Shown piece by piece: positions 1 through 17,092 of a DNA stretch of 64,000 nucleotides. How positions within the stretch are numbered: position 1 is the first letter of the stretch; each line of letters starts with the position of its first letter. The notes below the pieces were generated by a model. The model had not been told where the DNA came from, did not search any database, and saw nothing but the letters and a program-made list of their open reading frames with translations. Source of the DNA: Gymnopilus junonius (Eukaryota > Basidiomycota > Agaricomycetes > Agaricales > Galerinaceae); contig JADNYJ010000061.1 in NCBI GenBank assembly GCA_015501075.1, positions 1 to 64,000 on the forward strand. Direction: 5' to 3'. A program made the translations under genes and the position numbers.

Positions 1-3000
1 AAATTCAACATTCTCCAAGCACAATACTTAGAAGCTATATTTGAGCTTGTGTGCAGACATCAGGAAATTGAGAGTCAAATGCAGACACATACTCAAACCT
101 TGCTTCATGATTACCTGAGACTGCTGCTCCCTCATTTGGGGATTTTCGGTGATGCCAAAAGTATGCCAGATTTGTGCCAAGTGAATTCTACCTCACACAA
201 ATGATGAACAAGGCCATTGTACGTGACGAGCATGATGCCAATCAGCATACTGCTTGTCTCCTCCTGACCAAATTGCTATTGATGACTCGCATAAGGTAAT
301 ACTGCTTTCAATTAATTAATAATAATCAATCACATTAAGCTTTATTTGTTAGGTCAACAAGCATATCGCGAAAGTCGAAGGTGTCCCAGTCTTTAACGCA
401 TTATGGACATGCATGGACTCTCATTATATCCGAGCTCAGGTATTGGCCCTTACTAAAGCTCACGAGGAGCACAATGGTCCTCTTCAAGCCATTGCTCAAT
501 CAACTTGTCGATATGGCTTCAATTATCCCCAAATTGCCTTTTCAGATGACCCGGTCAAGGTATGTTAATTAACAAATCATTTGCGATTAGTATGTTCATG
601 AAAGCCAGGACACAAAAATGCTTCAGGCAGCTTTTCCATCTTTATCTGAGTCTTTAACTCCAATGGCAGCTGCATATGGATTGAAGGCTCTCGAAATTCC
701 AAATTCTGTCAATACTACTTGGCTTAGTTCCCCTGACCTAGTTGAGACCGTGACTTCATCAATTCTGTCTGGTCTTGATGATGATCCAAATGCTCATGTC
801 TGCATAAGCTTTGATGCAGAGTGGAATTTCTCACATCATCTGGGTGTGTCCATTATTCAGCTTGCACCTCATTCTACACCACAAGATGTGTTCATTATTC
901 CAGTCAGTGCATTTGATTTACTTAAAACTAAAATTTAATATGCAAATATGATTAGGTTCATAAATTTGGTGACAGGCTTCCACCATCTCTGCTTCGACTT
1001 CTGATCTCGGAGCAAGTTTTCAAGGTTGGCTGTAATATTAAAACTGATCTATCTCGCCTTCGCAAACAATTTCCCCAACTTTCAGGTCAAACATCCTTTA
1101 ATGTTATTGATCTAAAAGAGTACTGCATTGATTGTGGTATAATCTCCCAAAAGGATACTGGAACTCTTGAGGCTCTCTGCAAGAAATTGCTTGAGGCCTA
1201 TCTTCCGAAACCAGATAATCTCTGCAAGCATGATAACTGGGAATCTACAGTCCTTGAACCTGAATACCTAGGTTATGCTAGTCTTGATGTATATGCAACT
1301 CAGCTAGTATTTGAACAGGCCTCGCAGATTGCTTTGCTGGAGTGTCCATCCATAGATACTCCTGTTGGTACCAAAGTTACTCTACTTATTCAAGAGGGTG
1401 GGGATCCAGTTGCATATGGGAAGATCTCTGAGATTCAACCAAACTCATTTGATTCTATTCATGTGAAGACACCTGGATGTAATCGGCTTCTACTCGATAT
1501 TCACGATGTGCTAAATCTGGCTGCTGCTGCTATTTTACATATTTCTCATTTTTCAGGAAGAAAGACAAAGAGCGGTGCTTTTACTCTTGGAGAACTCCAT
1601 GCAGCTTCACCAGATGGCACATTTAGGGTGGTCAGCCCAATTTCCTTGCTAGCCTTTGATCACCATGATAATTTAGAGGTAAGCTTGATGATTATATTAT
1701 CTGAAATTTTTTTAATCCATTGGACTGTAGGGGACAAAAGTCATTCAACTCCGACTTTGTCAACAGTTGTTAATACATTGGACAATGAAGTTCTGACTGA
1801 ATTACTTTCTGATGATGAAGAAAATGCACCTGAAGGTACCAAAGTGGAGAATGAAAATGCTGATGAATCAAGTACTGTCAATCTAGCAATGTTAGAGGCA
1901 TATTCCTCTGTCACAGAAAAACGCATGGTTCATAAGCTTCCTTTTTGTTGAGCACAAATTATAGCTTTTCTTACAGGAAAACAATGTGAACTTGAGGATA
2001 ACGATCTGGCTTCTGGAGGGCAGTCTTTGCCTGATGACTTTGTTTTGACTCTTGAACAGCTCGTGAATGCACCACCTGATCATGGGCATGTCTACACTAA
2101 AATCAAGAAGGACATATTCCATGCATTTCATATGATTCAGACACCGGCTAATCATGGTGTCCATCCTGCATTTCTTCAGGCTTTACATGATCATATCCTA
2201 TGATGGGAGCCTGAATATTGCTCTGTTGTGAATAAAGTCTGCAAGGAGGCCTTCAATCTTATGTTCGACCAAATGCTTGCCTGGAATCCATGTTTTATTG
2301 CAGAGTGAACTCCACGCTATGTCCTGCCTCCAAGTGTTCTTGTACCAGCTATATCCCATGTCTTTGATACTTTTGGAAATGCCTTGGATGCGAAAACCAA
2401 TGAGCCTCTTTTCAATAAACAGGCATGGGAAAAGGCTAATGCTGTTTTGGAGCTTGCTCATCAAGGATACCTGTCCGACAATCCTGATATTGTCATATAT
2501 GAAAAGGCTGGGATCGATAAATATGGTCTTCAAAAGTGGAAGTGTCTGCATGGTACAAACAAAGTTGAAGGTGGGCCCCATGGTGATATCTATCAGAAGT
2601 TTGGTGCTCTTCATGGTCTGTTTTTCTTCATAATTTTTCCATGCTGTGAATTGAAATGGTAATAGCTGGTCCTCATTTGACTGTCAATTGCCTGACAGAT
2701 CATCATACTTGGTACAATCTCCAGGCCTATGCGAAGCACCATTTTGGTGTTGACTGGGATTATCATCATGATTTCTCCCTGATAAATCATACATCATTCT
2801 TGTTGAATTATCTTTCTGATAGTGTCAATGGTGCCAAGTCTTACTCTGATTGGATTAATGGAGACTTGTATGAAATTGCAGATGAACAATTTGGGATCTG
2901 TGCTTTTCCTGGTAAGGATATTCGAAAATTTCAAATTTCAAGTAGCTGACTGCTTGTTTTCTTCAGACTCTCTGCGGCTACGCCTTGCAATGGATCCTTA

Positions 3001-3981
3001 CACCAATGACTGTCAAAAAGTATTCAAACTCAATGCCTCTGATGAATGGCTTTGTAAATGGCAGAAGCTCGCCCTTCCTGTTCTACCGCCAACTACACCG
3101 GAAGCTCGTCAATACTTCTTCAAAAAAATCCGAGAATACTCAATCCAATTGGCTAGTGAGGAAGGTCGAGGAAAAGTCAATTATGAAGCTTTTGCTCAAG
3201 AATGGAATCAAACTGCTGATGGAAAGTCTTGCTTTTATATTACAACTGAAGTTCTGATAGCTTACGCCAAGACTTGGGAAAAAAATACCAACATCAAAGC
3301 TTCGCAAGAGCTTATTTTGGAGCAGCTTCAGTCCATCAAGCAAACTGCTCATGTATTTGCTGCAGAAGACCAGGACTTTCCAGCATATTTAACATCCTTG
3401 CCACATTCTTTTCAACCAAATCATGGTGTCATCAACTTTGACGAAAATCAAGTCATTCCCCAATCAATCTCCACTAGCCTTCCCATATCGCATCCGATTA
3501 TCTCACCTCAGCTATTAGTGGCCCAACCTATTCCTCAAAATCAGGACACTCCTTCCCAGGCTGCAGTTTCCCGGGGCTGTGATGCAGCTGATATTCAAAT
3601 GCTGATGCTCGAAGACCAGCCAATGATCACACCACCTTCCGTGGTAATCCATGACTTCAGCCAGCCATCTGAAAGTTCAAGACCCCAATCAGCTATTCAA
3701 TTTTTTGAGAGTAACGAGTAAGTCATCGTACCTTTCATTCACAACTTTCATTAACATGGCACAGGATCCGTGAGAGACCTGCAAAACATTGTCGTGTTGT
3801 TCCTGACGAGAACTGTAAAAGAAGGACGCGCACTTGCCGCCGTTGCCAGAGGCCTGAGTGCCCAGGTAATAGTGATATTTTAAATTGCCTTGTAGTTTGT
3901 ACAGTGCCTTGCCGCAAGTGTAGGGCCTTAGCTGGATGTCGAGGAGTCGATAACGGAAAGAAATGTAGTATCTACGGATAG
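1..3981 (+). pseudogene. decayed exonuclease/transposase-like gene (5' truncated)
   Basis: The reading resembles a multicopy Agaricomycete protein family carrying a DnaQ-like 3'-5' exonuclease domain. The exonuclease part (about 800-1320) keeps every DEDDy residue: FDAEW (Asp and Glu, 813-821), NIKTDLSRL (Asp), and YASLD (Tyr and Asp). A middle region (about 2040-2930) carries HGTNKVEGGPHGD and TDHHTWYNLQAYAKHHFG, a pattern I associate with transposase-derived proteins. The tail (about 3770-3981) is cysteine-rich, with CRRC and CRKC pairs that look zinc-binding. Exons are joined by short GT-AG introns, for example about 901-955. The gene looks dead. The first exon runs into a stop at 202-204 while similarity continues in another frame; a second shift precedes about 275; and in-frame TGA codons lie at 2201-2203 and 2306-2308. 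The true start lies left of the window. Family assignment is from memory. Confidence 0.6.
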
Positions 3982-4305
3982 GTCACATGATTCCTTCCAA
4001 AGCCTTCCTTTCTTTACTTCTTTAATTCTTTTTCGTGCCGAGAATACCCAGCGTATTGATGGGAAAACCGCTTGCGCCGCTACGGGATGTGACGTTTATT
4101 GATTTTAGAAGGCATTGAATCCCAGTCCAACAGAAGACATACAGTAAACGCGGCAATTGCGTGATCGTTGTCTAATTCTAAGCACATCATTATTGCCCAT
4201 ACATTCAAAAGTAAAGGAACAATGCTGGCCAATGTGCTGGATAACAAAAATTCTTCTACTATACCCATTCTTTCATCTTCCTTGTTGACTTTCACCTAAA
4301 ATATT
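3982..4305. promoter_or_regulatory. intergenic, presumed MET3 promoter
   Basis: This 324-bp stretch lies between the decayed gene and the ATP sulfurylase start. It has a T-rich patch near 4000-4035. The only open stretch, on the minus strand, has no recognisable domain. Promoter function is inferred from position only. Confidence 0.35.
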
Positions 4306-6466
<2,161 letters not shown>

Positions 6467-6637
6467 ATAGAATAAAACGTAATACTTAGAGGAAGCCTTC
6501 AGCTTGTACTATAGAACTCAAAATAGCCCTGGTTTGTTCTAAATTGTGTTACGTAAACTGCAGCTTTCAACTGTCCACCTGACTCGCGAGTCTGATTTTC
6601 TCGCTGTATTGTGTGGCATCTTTCATTTTTGACCCAC

Positions 6638-7183
6638 ATGTTAGCTGCTCGCTATACCAGGAGCATTCGTTTATTTTCTAGAAGTCTATCCGATATGAAC
6701 GCTACGTCTGCTCCAGGTCCAGTCGAGAACTCAATTCGCAAAAAGGTATGTATTATCTTTTTCAGCTTACCCCAAACTTACCAACCCACACCTTACATAG
6801 TTAACCTCTCTTCTTCACCCAACCTCACTCAGTATTACCAATGACTCTTGGCAACACCGTCACCATACTGCGATGCGTGAGCAAGGAAGCAATGGAGAAA
6901 CGCGTAGGTTTGCCTTTCATCGACTCCAAGGATACAATATGTGACCACCTTTAATTGGCTATTTAGATTTTACGGTGCACGTCGTATCTAACGCCTTTGA
7001 AAATAAGGTTGGTTCCCTTTAATTATAGCCTCTTACCCCAAGTATTCATGGCCTTCAAAGTCCTCAATGCAACGTCATCGCATTATATATTCTGCTCTAT
7101 CGGAGGAATTCTCACAGGGATTACACGCATTATCACTCAAAACGAAGACAGAATCAGAGTCAGCCGCAGCCGCTGTTGTTTGA
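6638..7183 (+). CDS. BolA-like protein, probably mitochondrial
   Basis: Small BolA-family protein of about 125 residues from four short exons. The core reads FTVHVVSNAFENKSSMQRHR followed by IIYSALSEEF, matching the BolA signature that ends in an invariant His of the RHR motif. Eukaryotic BolA proteins partner monothiol glutaredoxins in handling Fe-S clusters. The chosen ATG at 6638 gives MLAARYTRSIRLFSRSLSDM, which is rich in Arg and Ser and free of acidic residues until near its end. That is typical of a mitochondrial presequence, so a Bol1/Bol3-like mitochondrial role is inferred. A second in-frame ATG (MNATSAP) soon after could yield a cytosolic form. The last intron ends just before SSMQRHR. 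The C-terminus is a low-complexity Ser/Ala tail. Confidence 0.85.
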
Positions 7184-7723
7184 ATGTCTTGTGATGGTGT
7201 ATGATGTCGTAATAAACGATCAGTATTTTGTGATGTGTTCCTAAGGTTGTCGCTTTGTGAGCGTAGTATTGGCGTTTTTTTCGGTGAATCACTCAGCACC
7301 CAACGTACCTAACACCTTCTCAACCGAAAAAGCATTGATTGATTCCATGACTACACCGACAGCTCTGTCTCAGCCTGTTTCTTATGGACGATGGGCAATC
7401 GGAGACAGGCCACCAATGATATCATGATCCGTCGCTATCATTATTGTCAATAACAGCCGGAAGACTGTTTTATCTTTGGAACGGATGTCATTGAACCAAG
7501 CCCTTGTTCAGAGTAAACTTATGGCTGTGCACGCTGTTATAGTCGCTTCTGAGTCCTTCGACTTGGAGATTCGTGAATGCTACATGGTGACAAGACGATG
7601 CGCATAACACCCAACTCAGATATACATGGTTTGTTACTGGGTTTAGTAAGGTAATGCAGTGCTCTGGTATTCCAGTATATAGGTGATCTACGTCTCGCCT
7701 CAGATTGAACACATTGAATTCAT
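7184..7723. other. intergenic, no gene seen
   Basis: About 540 bp between the BolA gene and the zinc-finger gene. Open stretches here are short and have no domain. It presumably holds the BolA 3' end and the promoter of the downstream gene. Confidence 0.4.
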
Positions 7724-8943
7724 ATGCCTTCTTCCTTAGAACACAAACGTGATCAAGACACCCGTCCAACTCTCCCTTCTATCCGTGATTTATTTCGAGG
7801 TCAACATATATTTTGGTTCAGGTAATCTTTTGCTTATCCAGAACTACAGAGGAACTGGCAAGGCGCCCATATTTACACGACTCACCTTCTGTCACATTGC
7901 GGCGCCTCCGTATCAGCGATGATGAGAGCGATTACGTACCTCATGAAGATACCATATCGAGGCCTTTCTATCAAGTAGGTCCCTGAATGCTGATTTAGTT
8001 GTCCTTGATTTAATTTATTTTTAGTCTCTCCCTTCAAGGCATTCAGAGTCAGCATTTAGCCCATCTCCTCAGTACTTTCTACTAAGCAGCCAAAGCAATA
8101 CTTCTGCCTTCGGAAAGCCCGTGGCAGAACCTCGACCGTCTTTTCATCACAATGGCCCAAACTTTTCTGAATTCGGTACAGCCCGTGACGAATTGTTTGA
8201 GCGGGATCCCGATGCTTTTCGTCGGCCCCGTCACAGACAGACAGTTCCACAACCATCGGTATCTCGGGATTCCTTTTCCCCAAACTACGGCTACACCAAT
8301 AATGCCATAACCCGCCAAAGATCAGAAACCGTGCTGTCCGAAACATCTTCTCGGCCATATATCTTGACATCTATTCACGCTCGCAATATCGCTGAAGATG
8401 AAGAGCGAACTCCTGTTGCTCGTTCGTCCTCCAGCATCGCCCATAGGGCATCATCATCAAGCATTTCTCTACCTCTGGAACCGCAGAATCTGGGAGAAAG
8501 TTCTGGCCATAAATATGACTGCAGTTATTGTGGCAAGATCTTCAACCGGCCCAGTAGTCTCAAGGTACCCCTCTTTTACTCTTGTTCGTTGGCTTTGCTC
8601 AGCTTTGTTAGATACACCTCAATAGTCACCTTGGGCTTAAACGTAAATACACATTCTTCTATCCTTCCTAGTCTTCGCTCACTCGTCATTCACACTTTTA
8701 GCTTTCGCTTGCCCTGTGGAGGGTTGTGGCAGATGTTTCAGCGTTCTTAGCAACATGCGTCGTCATACCCGTGTTCATCAAACTGCTGCGGAGACAGAAA
8801 GCGACAGCTCTCGCCCTTCTTCTTCACACTCTCGTTCGAGTTTACCTTCACCTGCTGTTTTCCGTCGTCGCGGCAGCAGTGCATCAACGTCTAGTACCAC
8901 TTCTCGTAGAAGCTACAGCAGCATTTCATCTACGGAGCGCTAA
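7724..8943 (+). CDS. C2H2 zinc-finger protein (two fingers)
   Basis: Putative DNA-binding transcription factor of about 337 residues. Exons read as 7724-7799, 7850-7974, 8025-8564, 8612-8642 and 8702-8943; together they keep one frame (1014 nt with stop). The long N-terminal part is Ser/Pro-rich and disordered. Two tandem C2H2 fingers follow. Finger 1 is CSYCGKIFNRPSSLK then IHLNSH (C-x2-C-x12-H-x3-H). Finger 2 is CPVEGCGRCFSVLSNMRRH then TRVH (C-x4-C). They are joined by a TGEKP-like linker (LGLKPFA). Finger 1 is split by the 47-nt intron 8565-8611, and the 31-nt exon 8612-8642 encodes its histidines. The tail after the fingers is Ser/Arg-rich (SSTTSRRSYSSISS). The start at MPSSLEHKRDQD is the first ATG that splices in frame. 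Targets are unknown. Confidence 0.8.
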
Positions 8944-9434
8944 CGGAACACGTCATTTCAGTCGAAGTCATCCGTGTTTTCTATGTAATCCATCGTTGTA
9001 TCGTATTTATTTTCGATATGCCTTTCCTCCATCATTGGGTCCTGGTGTCTCTCGTTGCCTATTTCCTAACTTCGTACTGTAGGGCAAATGTCCCTTAAAT
9101 ATTCATATCTCACGCTTACTTATTTATACGCCATTTGTAGTAGTAGACAGACCATGTTTTTTTATTTAAGTAGATCTTATCTGCCGTGCAGAAAGCAGCT
9201 CTTTGCCTTGATTCATACACGCATGTAGTGAGTGCAGAAGCATAATTGATACGTCTTTTTACCTCACTAATTTGAATGAAATTGCTTGGAGACGGTTGTC
9301 ATCTCCTTGGTGGAAGTATATTAAGTATCGTAAGTACTCGACATCGTATAAATAGTAGTGCGGTATCGCAAAGTTAGATGAAAGATCGATCGGTGGTATA
9401 TGAAAAACTACAACTACACTGCAATGTCGATCAA
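8944..9434. other. convergent intergenic region
   Basis: About 490 bp between the 3' ends of the zinc-finger gene and the kinase gene. It is AT-rich around 9100-9180. No coding potential or RNA gene was recognised; it probably holds two 3' untranslated regions. Confidence 0.4.
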
Positions 9435-12897
<3,463 letters not shown>

Positions 12898-14065
12898 TCG
12901 CAAGAGATCCCAAGCTGTCTGAGATTCGTTGAAGAAGAGCTTATTTTGTCATTGTCAGGCCAAGAGGTGCTAATCTAAATCATTCGTGTCAATGTCTTAA
13001 CGAGATCACATGACTCACTACCGTCATTGTATCACGTGCATTGTCGCGCTATGTCATCTTCCTCGCGCTTTCTGCGCTGCCCAACGCGCCTCAAGGTGAC
13101 CAGCGCGTTTATTTCCCTGCGAAGAGATAGGCTGGGTGTTTAACTTTATCTTAAACAGTATAGTTGTCTGTCCACTCGGAAACCTGCTCTTTGCGCGTTG
13201 TTTTGCGGCTGGTTCGTGTATGTCCGCTCTTTTAGCAATTCGGCCGCCAAATGCCAAGCATCCAGATTCGATCGTCTCTGAAACGGTCTCCGTCGACAAA
13301 TTTGTTTGATGTTACGACACTGTACGACGCTGCATGCCTCCTTTGGTAGCATTCGAGTAGCGCCGGGCATGTAGCAAGAGTCAATTCTGCGTCGGCAAAC
13401 CAACCAACGCACTACTCTCATATACGTACTGTGCTGCAGCAAGACTATTCGCGGCCAATAAGAACACAACTGGTGCCGGGGGCAAGATCGGTAGCTCAGC
13501 TTACCGATGGTGTAAACCCAGGACCCAACATGAGGCTTTCATTACGATCACTTATGAAAACTCGTGTCTCCATTTGACATCGCATCATCGTCAATCTCAT
13601 TATCATAATCTGCAGACCCGGCCAACTGGCCCACTGCCTCGAGAAAGGTCCGTAGAGCTTCCCCGACTTTTGCGTGCCTTCTGGACTTCTTTTAGCGGCT
13701 GAACCACAATAAGCACTTACATACGATCCTCTTTTGTACTTGGACACACCTGTGCCACTAGTACTCCTGTTCTCCGCCCTCCAACATCTCGTATCTGATC
13801 TTCAAGCCCAACCACGAGCCGCACAACCCTTGACCATTGCCTCAACCCCACCTCGTGCTTTTTTGCATCGGGTACATGCCCTCTGCCTTGCCTTCCTCCC
13901 CTTGTTTGACTGACTCGCCTCTGCTGCCGAAAACGTCTCTCACCCCATGTGCTTGAGAAGGCGTGTTGCTTGAAAGGGTTATTTAAGTTCGGACAACCGT
14001 CCCACTGCCATTAATTTTCACTTCCCTCATCTCATTTTTTTCTATTACTATTCCTTCTCACTAAT
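12898..14065. promoter_or_regulatory. bidirectional promoter interval
   Basis: 1.17 kb between the divergent kinase and homeodomain genes. The right end (about 13990-14065) is pyrimidine-rich with a T-run, as is common upstream of basidiomycete start codons. A TATA-like TTATTTAAG lies near 13980. An imperfect dyad sits at 13487-13508. Minus-strand open stretches at about 13054-13747 have no recognisable domain and unnatural composition, so no gene is called. Confidence 0.45.
13487..13508. repeat. 22-bp inverted repeat in promoter interval
   Basis: ATCGGTA and TACCGAT form perfect 7-bp arms around an 8-nt centre, GCTCAGCT, which is itself nearly palindromic. It may be a dimeric factor site. 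It is not a tRNA, because no B box follows. Confidence 0.4.
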
Positions 14066-15409
14066 ATGTCGAGCTCCAACAAAGACCGCTACTATCCGAC
14101 TGTAGGCAAATCGCGTCGAAGCTCTCCAGGAGATTCACAGAACAGTCATGGTGTTTTCTTTCAGACGGGACAGGGTGGGCGAACAGTGCTCCCTCCGCTT
14201 GCTGACAGTTTTCCAACATCTCGTTTGAGTCCAGGTCTGTTTTTTGTACAGTGTGAAAGTCCAGCACGCTCAATTTGCTGTTTCGTTCATCTACAGTGCC
14301 CGCTAATTATTCTACTCCATATACCCAACCGCGTTCGGCCCCAACCAAGCTTGGCTATGACTTGAATCCACAAGCACTCTATAGCACATATCCACCCACA
14401 AGCGCCTGTGAGTAGACGCTCATATCCTAGCGATTATTGAACCCTTTGATTTGATTTCATTCATATCTTTTCAGCACCGCAATTTCCGGCCGGATTTCCT
14501 AACTATGAAATGCATGAGCGCTATTCCCCTCAGCCATCTTACCCTGCATACCCTTCCAGGTCCTCGACGCCCAACATGGTCAACCCTGGCGACCGCAGAT
14601 TAGCACCGCTGACGACCGGCACTCCTCCGCCTGAGAGATGGCAGCAGTCTGCCTTTATCCCTCAACCAACAGGTTTTACTAACAATTCCATCCGGTCACC
14701 GACAGCTTCATATCCTCCAGCATACATGTCCTATTCTACCGCGAATCAACCTAATGCTTATTCCTATCATATGCAACCCCACGATCACGCAACATCTATG
14801 AATCCCCAACCCCACGGTGTTATGTATGAAGACCCCTCTCGACTGGATCCACGTCCGTCTTCGCCCTATGGCCGCGGCTCTGGGTCCTCTTCTCATGTAT
14901 CTCCTCCTCGAAGCTACTCTCCGCCGCCGGTTTCCCCTACTTCCCCTGAAGAGCCGACCATCAAAAAGAAGCGAAAGCGTGCTGACGCTGCACAGCTCAA
15001 GGTTCTCAACGAAACATACAGTCGAACTGCCTTTCCATCCACGGAGGAGCGTATTGCACTTGCAAAAATGCTCGACATGTCTGCTCGTAGCGTTCAAATA
15101 TGGTAATTCCAAACTTGATTTTTTTGTTCCTCCGTTCTGACGACGAGGGACAGGTTCCAGAACAAAAGGCAATCTATGCGGCAAACCAATCGACAGTCGT
15201 CTACCGTGGCTTCTAGCTCGCATCATCCGTTTTCTATGACCAACGCAGTCGACCCCATGGTTGACGACCTTGTACCCCACTCTTTTGATACAGGTTCTGG
15301 AGCCATGAGTGAACAGATGTACTTGACCCAAGATGCTTCCCGATCGCATGGGTCTCACTCTCATCACTATCACCCACAGTCATCCTCTCATCGACACGCT
15401 CGGGATTAA
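14066..15409 (+). CDS. homeodomain transcription factor
   Basis: Nuclear DNA-binding regulator. Exons 14066-14234, 14297-14407, 14475-15102 and 15154-15409 give about 387 residues. The N-terminal two thirds are low complexity, rich in Pro, Tyr, Ser and Gln. The homeodomain begins at KKKRKRADAAQLKVLNETYS, continues through STEERIALAKMLDMSARSVQ, and ends in recognition helix 3 IWFQNKRQSMRQ. WFQNKR is the hallmark W-F-x-N-x-R, and the last intron splits its Trp codon. The tail is His/Ser-rich. It is a 60-residue typical homeodomain, not TALE, and is not of the mating-type HD1/HD2 arrangement, since no partner gene lies beside it. Related Agaricomycete homeodomain proteins act in dikaryon and fruiting-body development; that role here is only inferred. 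Confidence 0.9.
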
Positions 15410-17092
15410 CTAAACTTCCCCAAGTGTCTTGGGCTAGGAAATGGCAATCATCTTTCCGGCCACCTATCTCGTAGCTACATCCGCTCTTTTTGATTCTTAT
15501 ATCTTGACCTTATTACAAGTAGAAGACATCTTAATTTAACGCCCATTAATTACCATTTTTAATTTCCTATAGCACGTAGATCGGACAGAATTGCTTTCCG
15601 TTTTATATTTGTTCATTAATGATTATACCCCACGCTCGTAGTCTAGTTTTTATTTCCTTTTTCATTTTTTGTGCCTATTTTGTGCCTATTCACATATCTA
15701 GATAATTACTCTACCTTTGGAAGCATAATTAGGTCTGACAATGTTTGGCATTTTCGAAGTTCGAAGTCTCCAAGGACAACGTTCAGAAGGACCAGAGGGA
15801 TGGGAGAACTTCTGAACGTCGAACGGATGAGACTTCAACCTTCCTTCCCGGATCGATACTCGACATCAGGCAGACCATGCAGAGATCTCAAAATCTAGAA
15901 GCTATCCGAGTTTCCATTTCTGCAGCTTTACGCCATAGCAGTCAGAAAACAGTATCCTGATATAGATTGATAAGTTGAGTCATACAAGGCAAGTATCATA
16001 AGCAGTGGATCGCCAGCTACTTTGACCCAGGACACCCTTTAATTCCGGATACTATAAAGGAGCTTTTGAACAAAGCCCTGTTGGAATAGGTTGTACCACA
16101 AAGGAAATTTAATCCGGGGCATTTGAAACACGTCCATCACGTACCATTCCGATGGATAGACTTCCACCAACATAGTATTTTTAAGAGCGATTTGTCAAGT
16201 ATTTCAAGATAGTCACCATCAGGCAAGGCTCGTCATGATCTTTGCAACAAAAGCATTCCACTCCATAAAAGCGTTCGGATACCCGCGAGTGTCTCAGAAC
16301 GTAATTTACTCCTTTGGCATACAATGTCTGCATCAAGAGCCGAGACGAATTGGCAGTCAGAAGCGGCGCTTATTTCTGGCCTATTGGATTTCTGTACACG
16401 CTGGAATTAGATTGTTTGGGCCTGAGACTCACAAGCCAATTGTCATCAGTTGTCGTCGTTACAAAGGTTGTCAGACGGTGGGTCGATGTCCAAATCATAC
16501 TAGGTTGAAAACATCAAAGGAGTTCCTGATTCGACGACATTAAAATGGTCAATCAGGTCATAGCAAAGCAGGTATATCTTGAACCCGTGGACCAAAGCAA
16601 AAACTAAACCTTCAACCTTGGTGCCAGCCAGGAGAATTTTGGAGTGCCCTTCGTGGCGCCCAAGAGCACGCTGTAATCATCCGGTAGGACATCCTGCAGC
16701 CAATTTCCTGGAAATTATTGCACTGGCACTGGGATGATTAGATTGAAAGACTTGCTTAGGAAAGTTTAGAGAACATAAGCATGATGTGCCGACTGCTCCC
16801 AATGGGACATTTGACCGGAAAGGGCTAAAGATATTATAACTCATGAAGCTTTGTGAAGAAGTAGAAGCAGAGCACGGCCTCCGGGGACCTAAAGGCCTAA
16901 AGGCCTGAAGCATGCAGGTCAACGTCACGAGCTAGTGATACAACTTTTAGACTCGCTGTAGGAGTGATGAGAAAATAAACAGCTGTAAATATTAGTTGAG
17001 AGGGTCGTCACTGGACAGATTCCGACACATTCAGACTAAAAATCTATGAGAGAAATGGACAAGTATTAGGCATGTACATCCAAAGAATCTAT
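15410..17092. other. gene-poor convergent region
   Basis: 1.68 kb between the 3' ends of the homeodomain and eEF3 genes. Open stretches at about 15671-15960 and 16235-16543 have no recognised domain, no good start context and no splice support, so none is called. The left part is AT-rich 3' sequence. An imperfect 74-nt hairpin lies at 15763-15836. No terminal repeats or transposase fragments were seen. Confidence 0.4.
15763..15836. repeat. long imperfect hairpin
   Basis: Outer arms GAAGTCTC (15763-15770) and GAGACTTC (15829-15836) pair perfectly. Inner arms ACGTTCAGAAG (15779-15789) and CTTCTGAACGT (15809-15819) also pair perfectly, closing a 19-nt loop, with an 8/9-nt internal loop between the stems. 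That gives 19 bp of perfect pairing. It could fold as RNA from either strand; function is unknown. Confidence 0.6.

Noticed and set aside
13481..13520. GGTAGCTCAGC resembling a tRNA A box
   Set aside because: No B box follows within tRNA length; the sequence is better described as a short inverted repeat.
12990..13750. Minus-strand open frames that could be a gene
   Set aside because: No domain, Cys/Arg-rich shadow-like composition, and overlapping alternatives in several frames; treated as promoter interval.
16235..16543. Plus-strand 102-codon frame in the gene-poor region
   Set aside because: No recognisable motif, no splice partners and no supporting start context.
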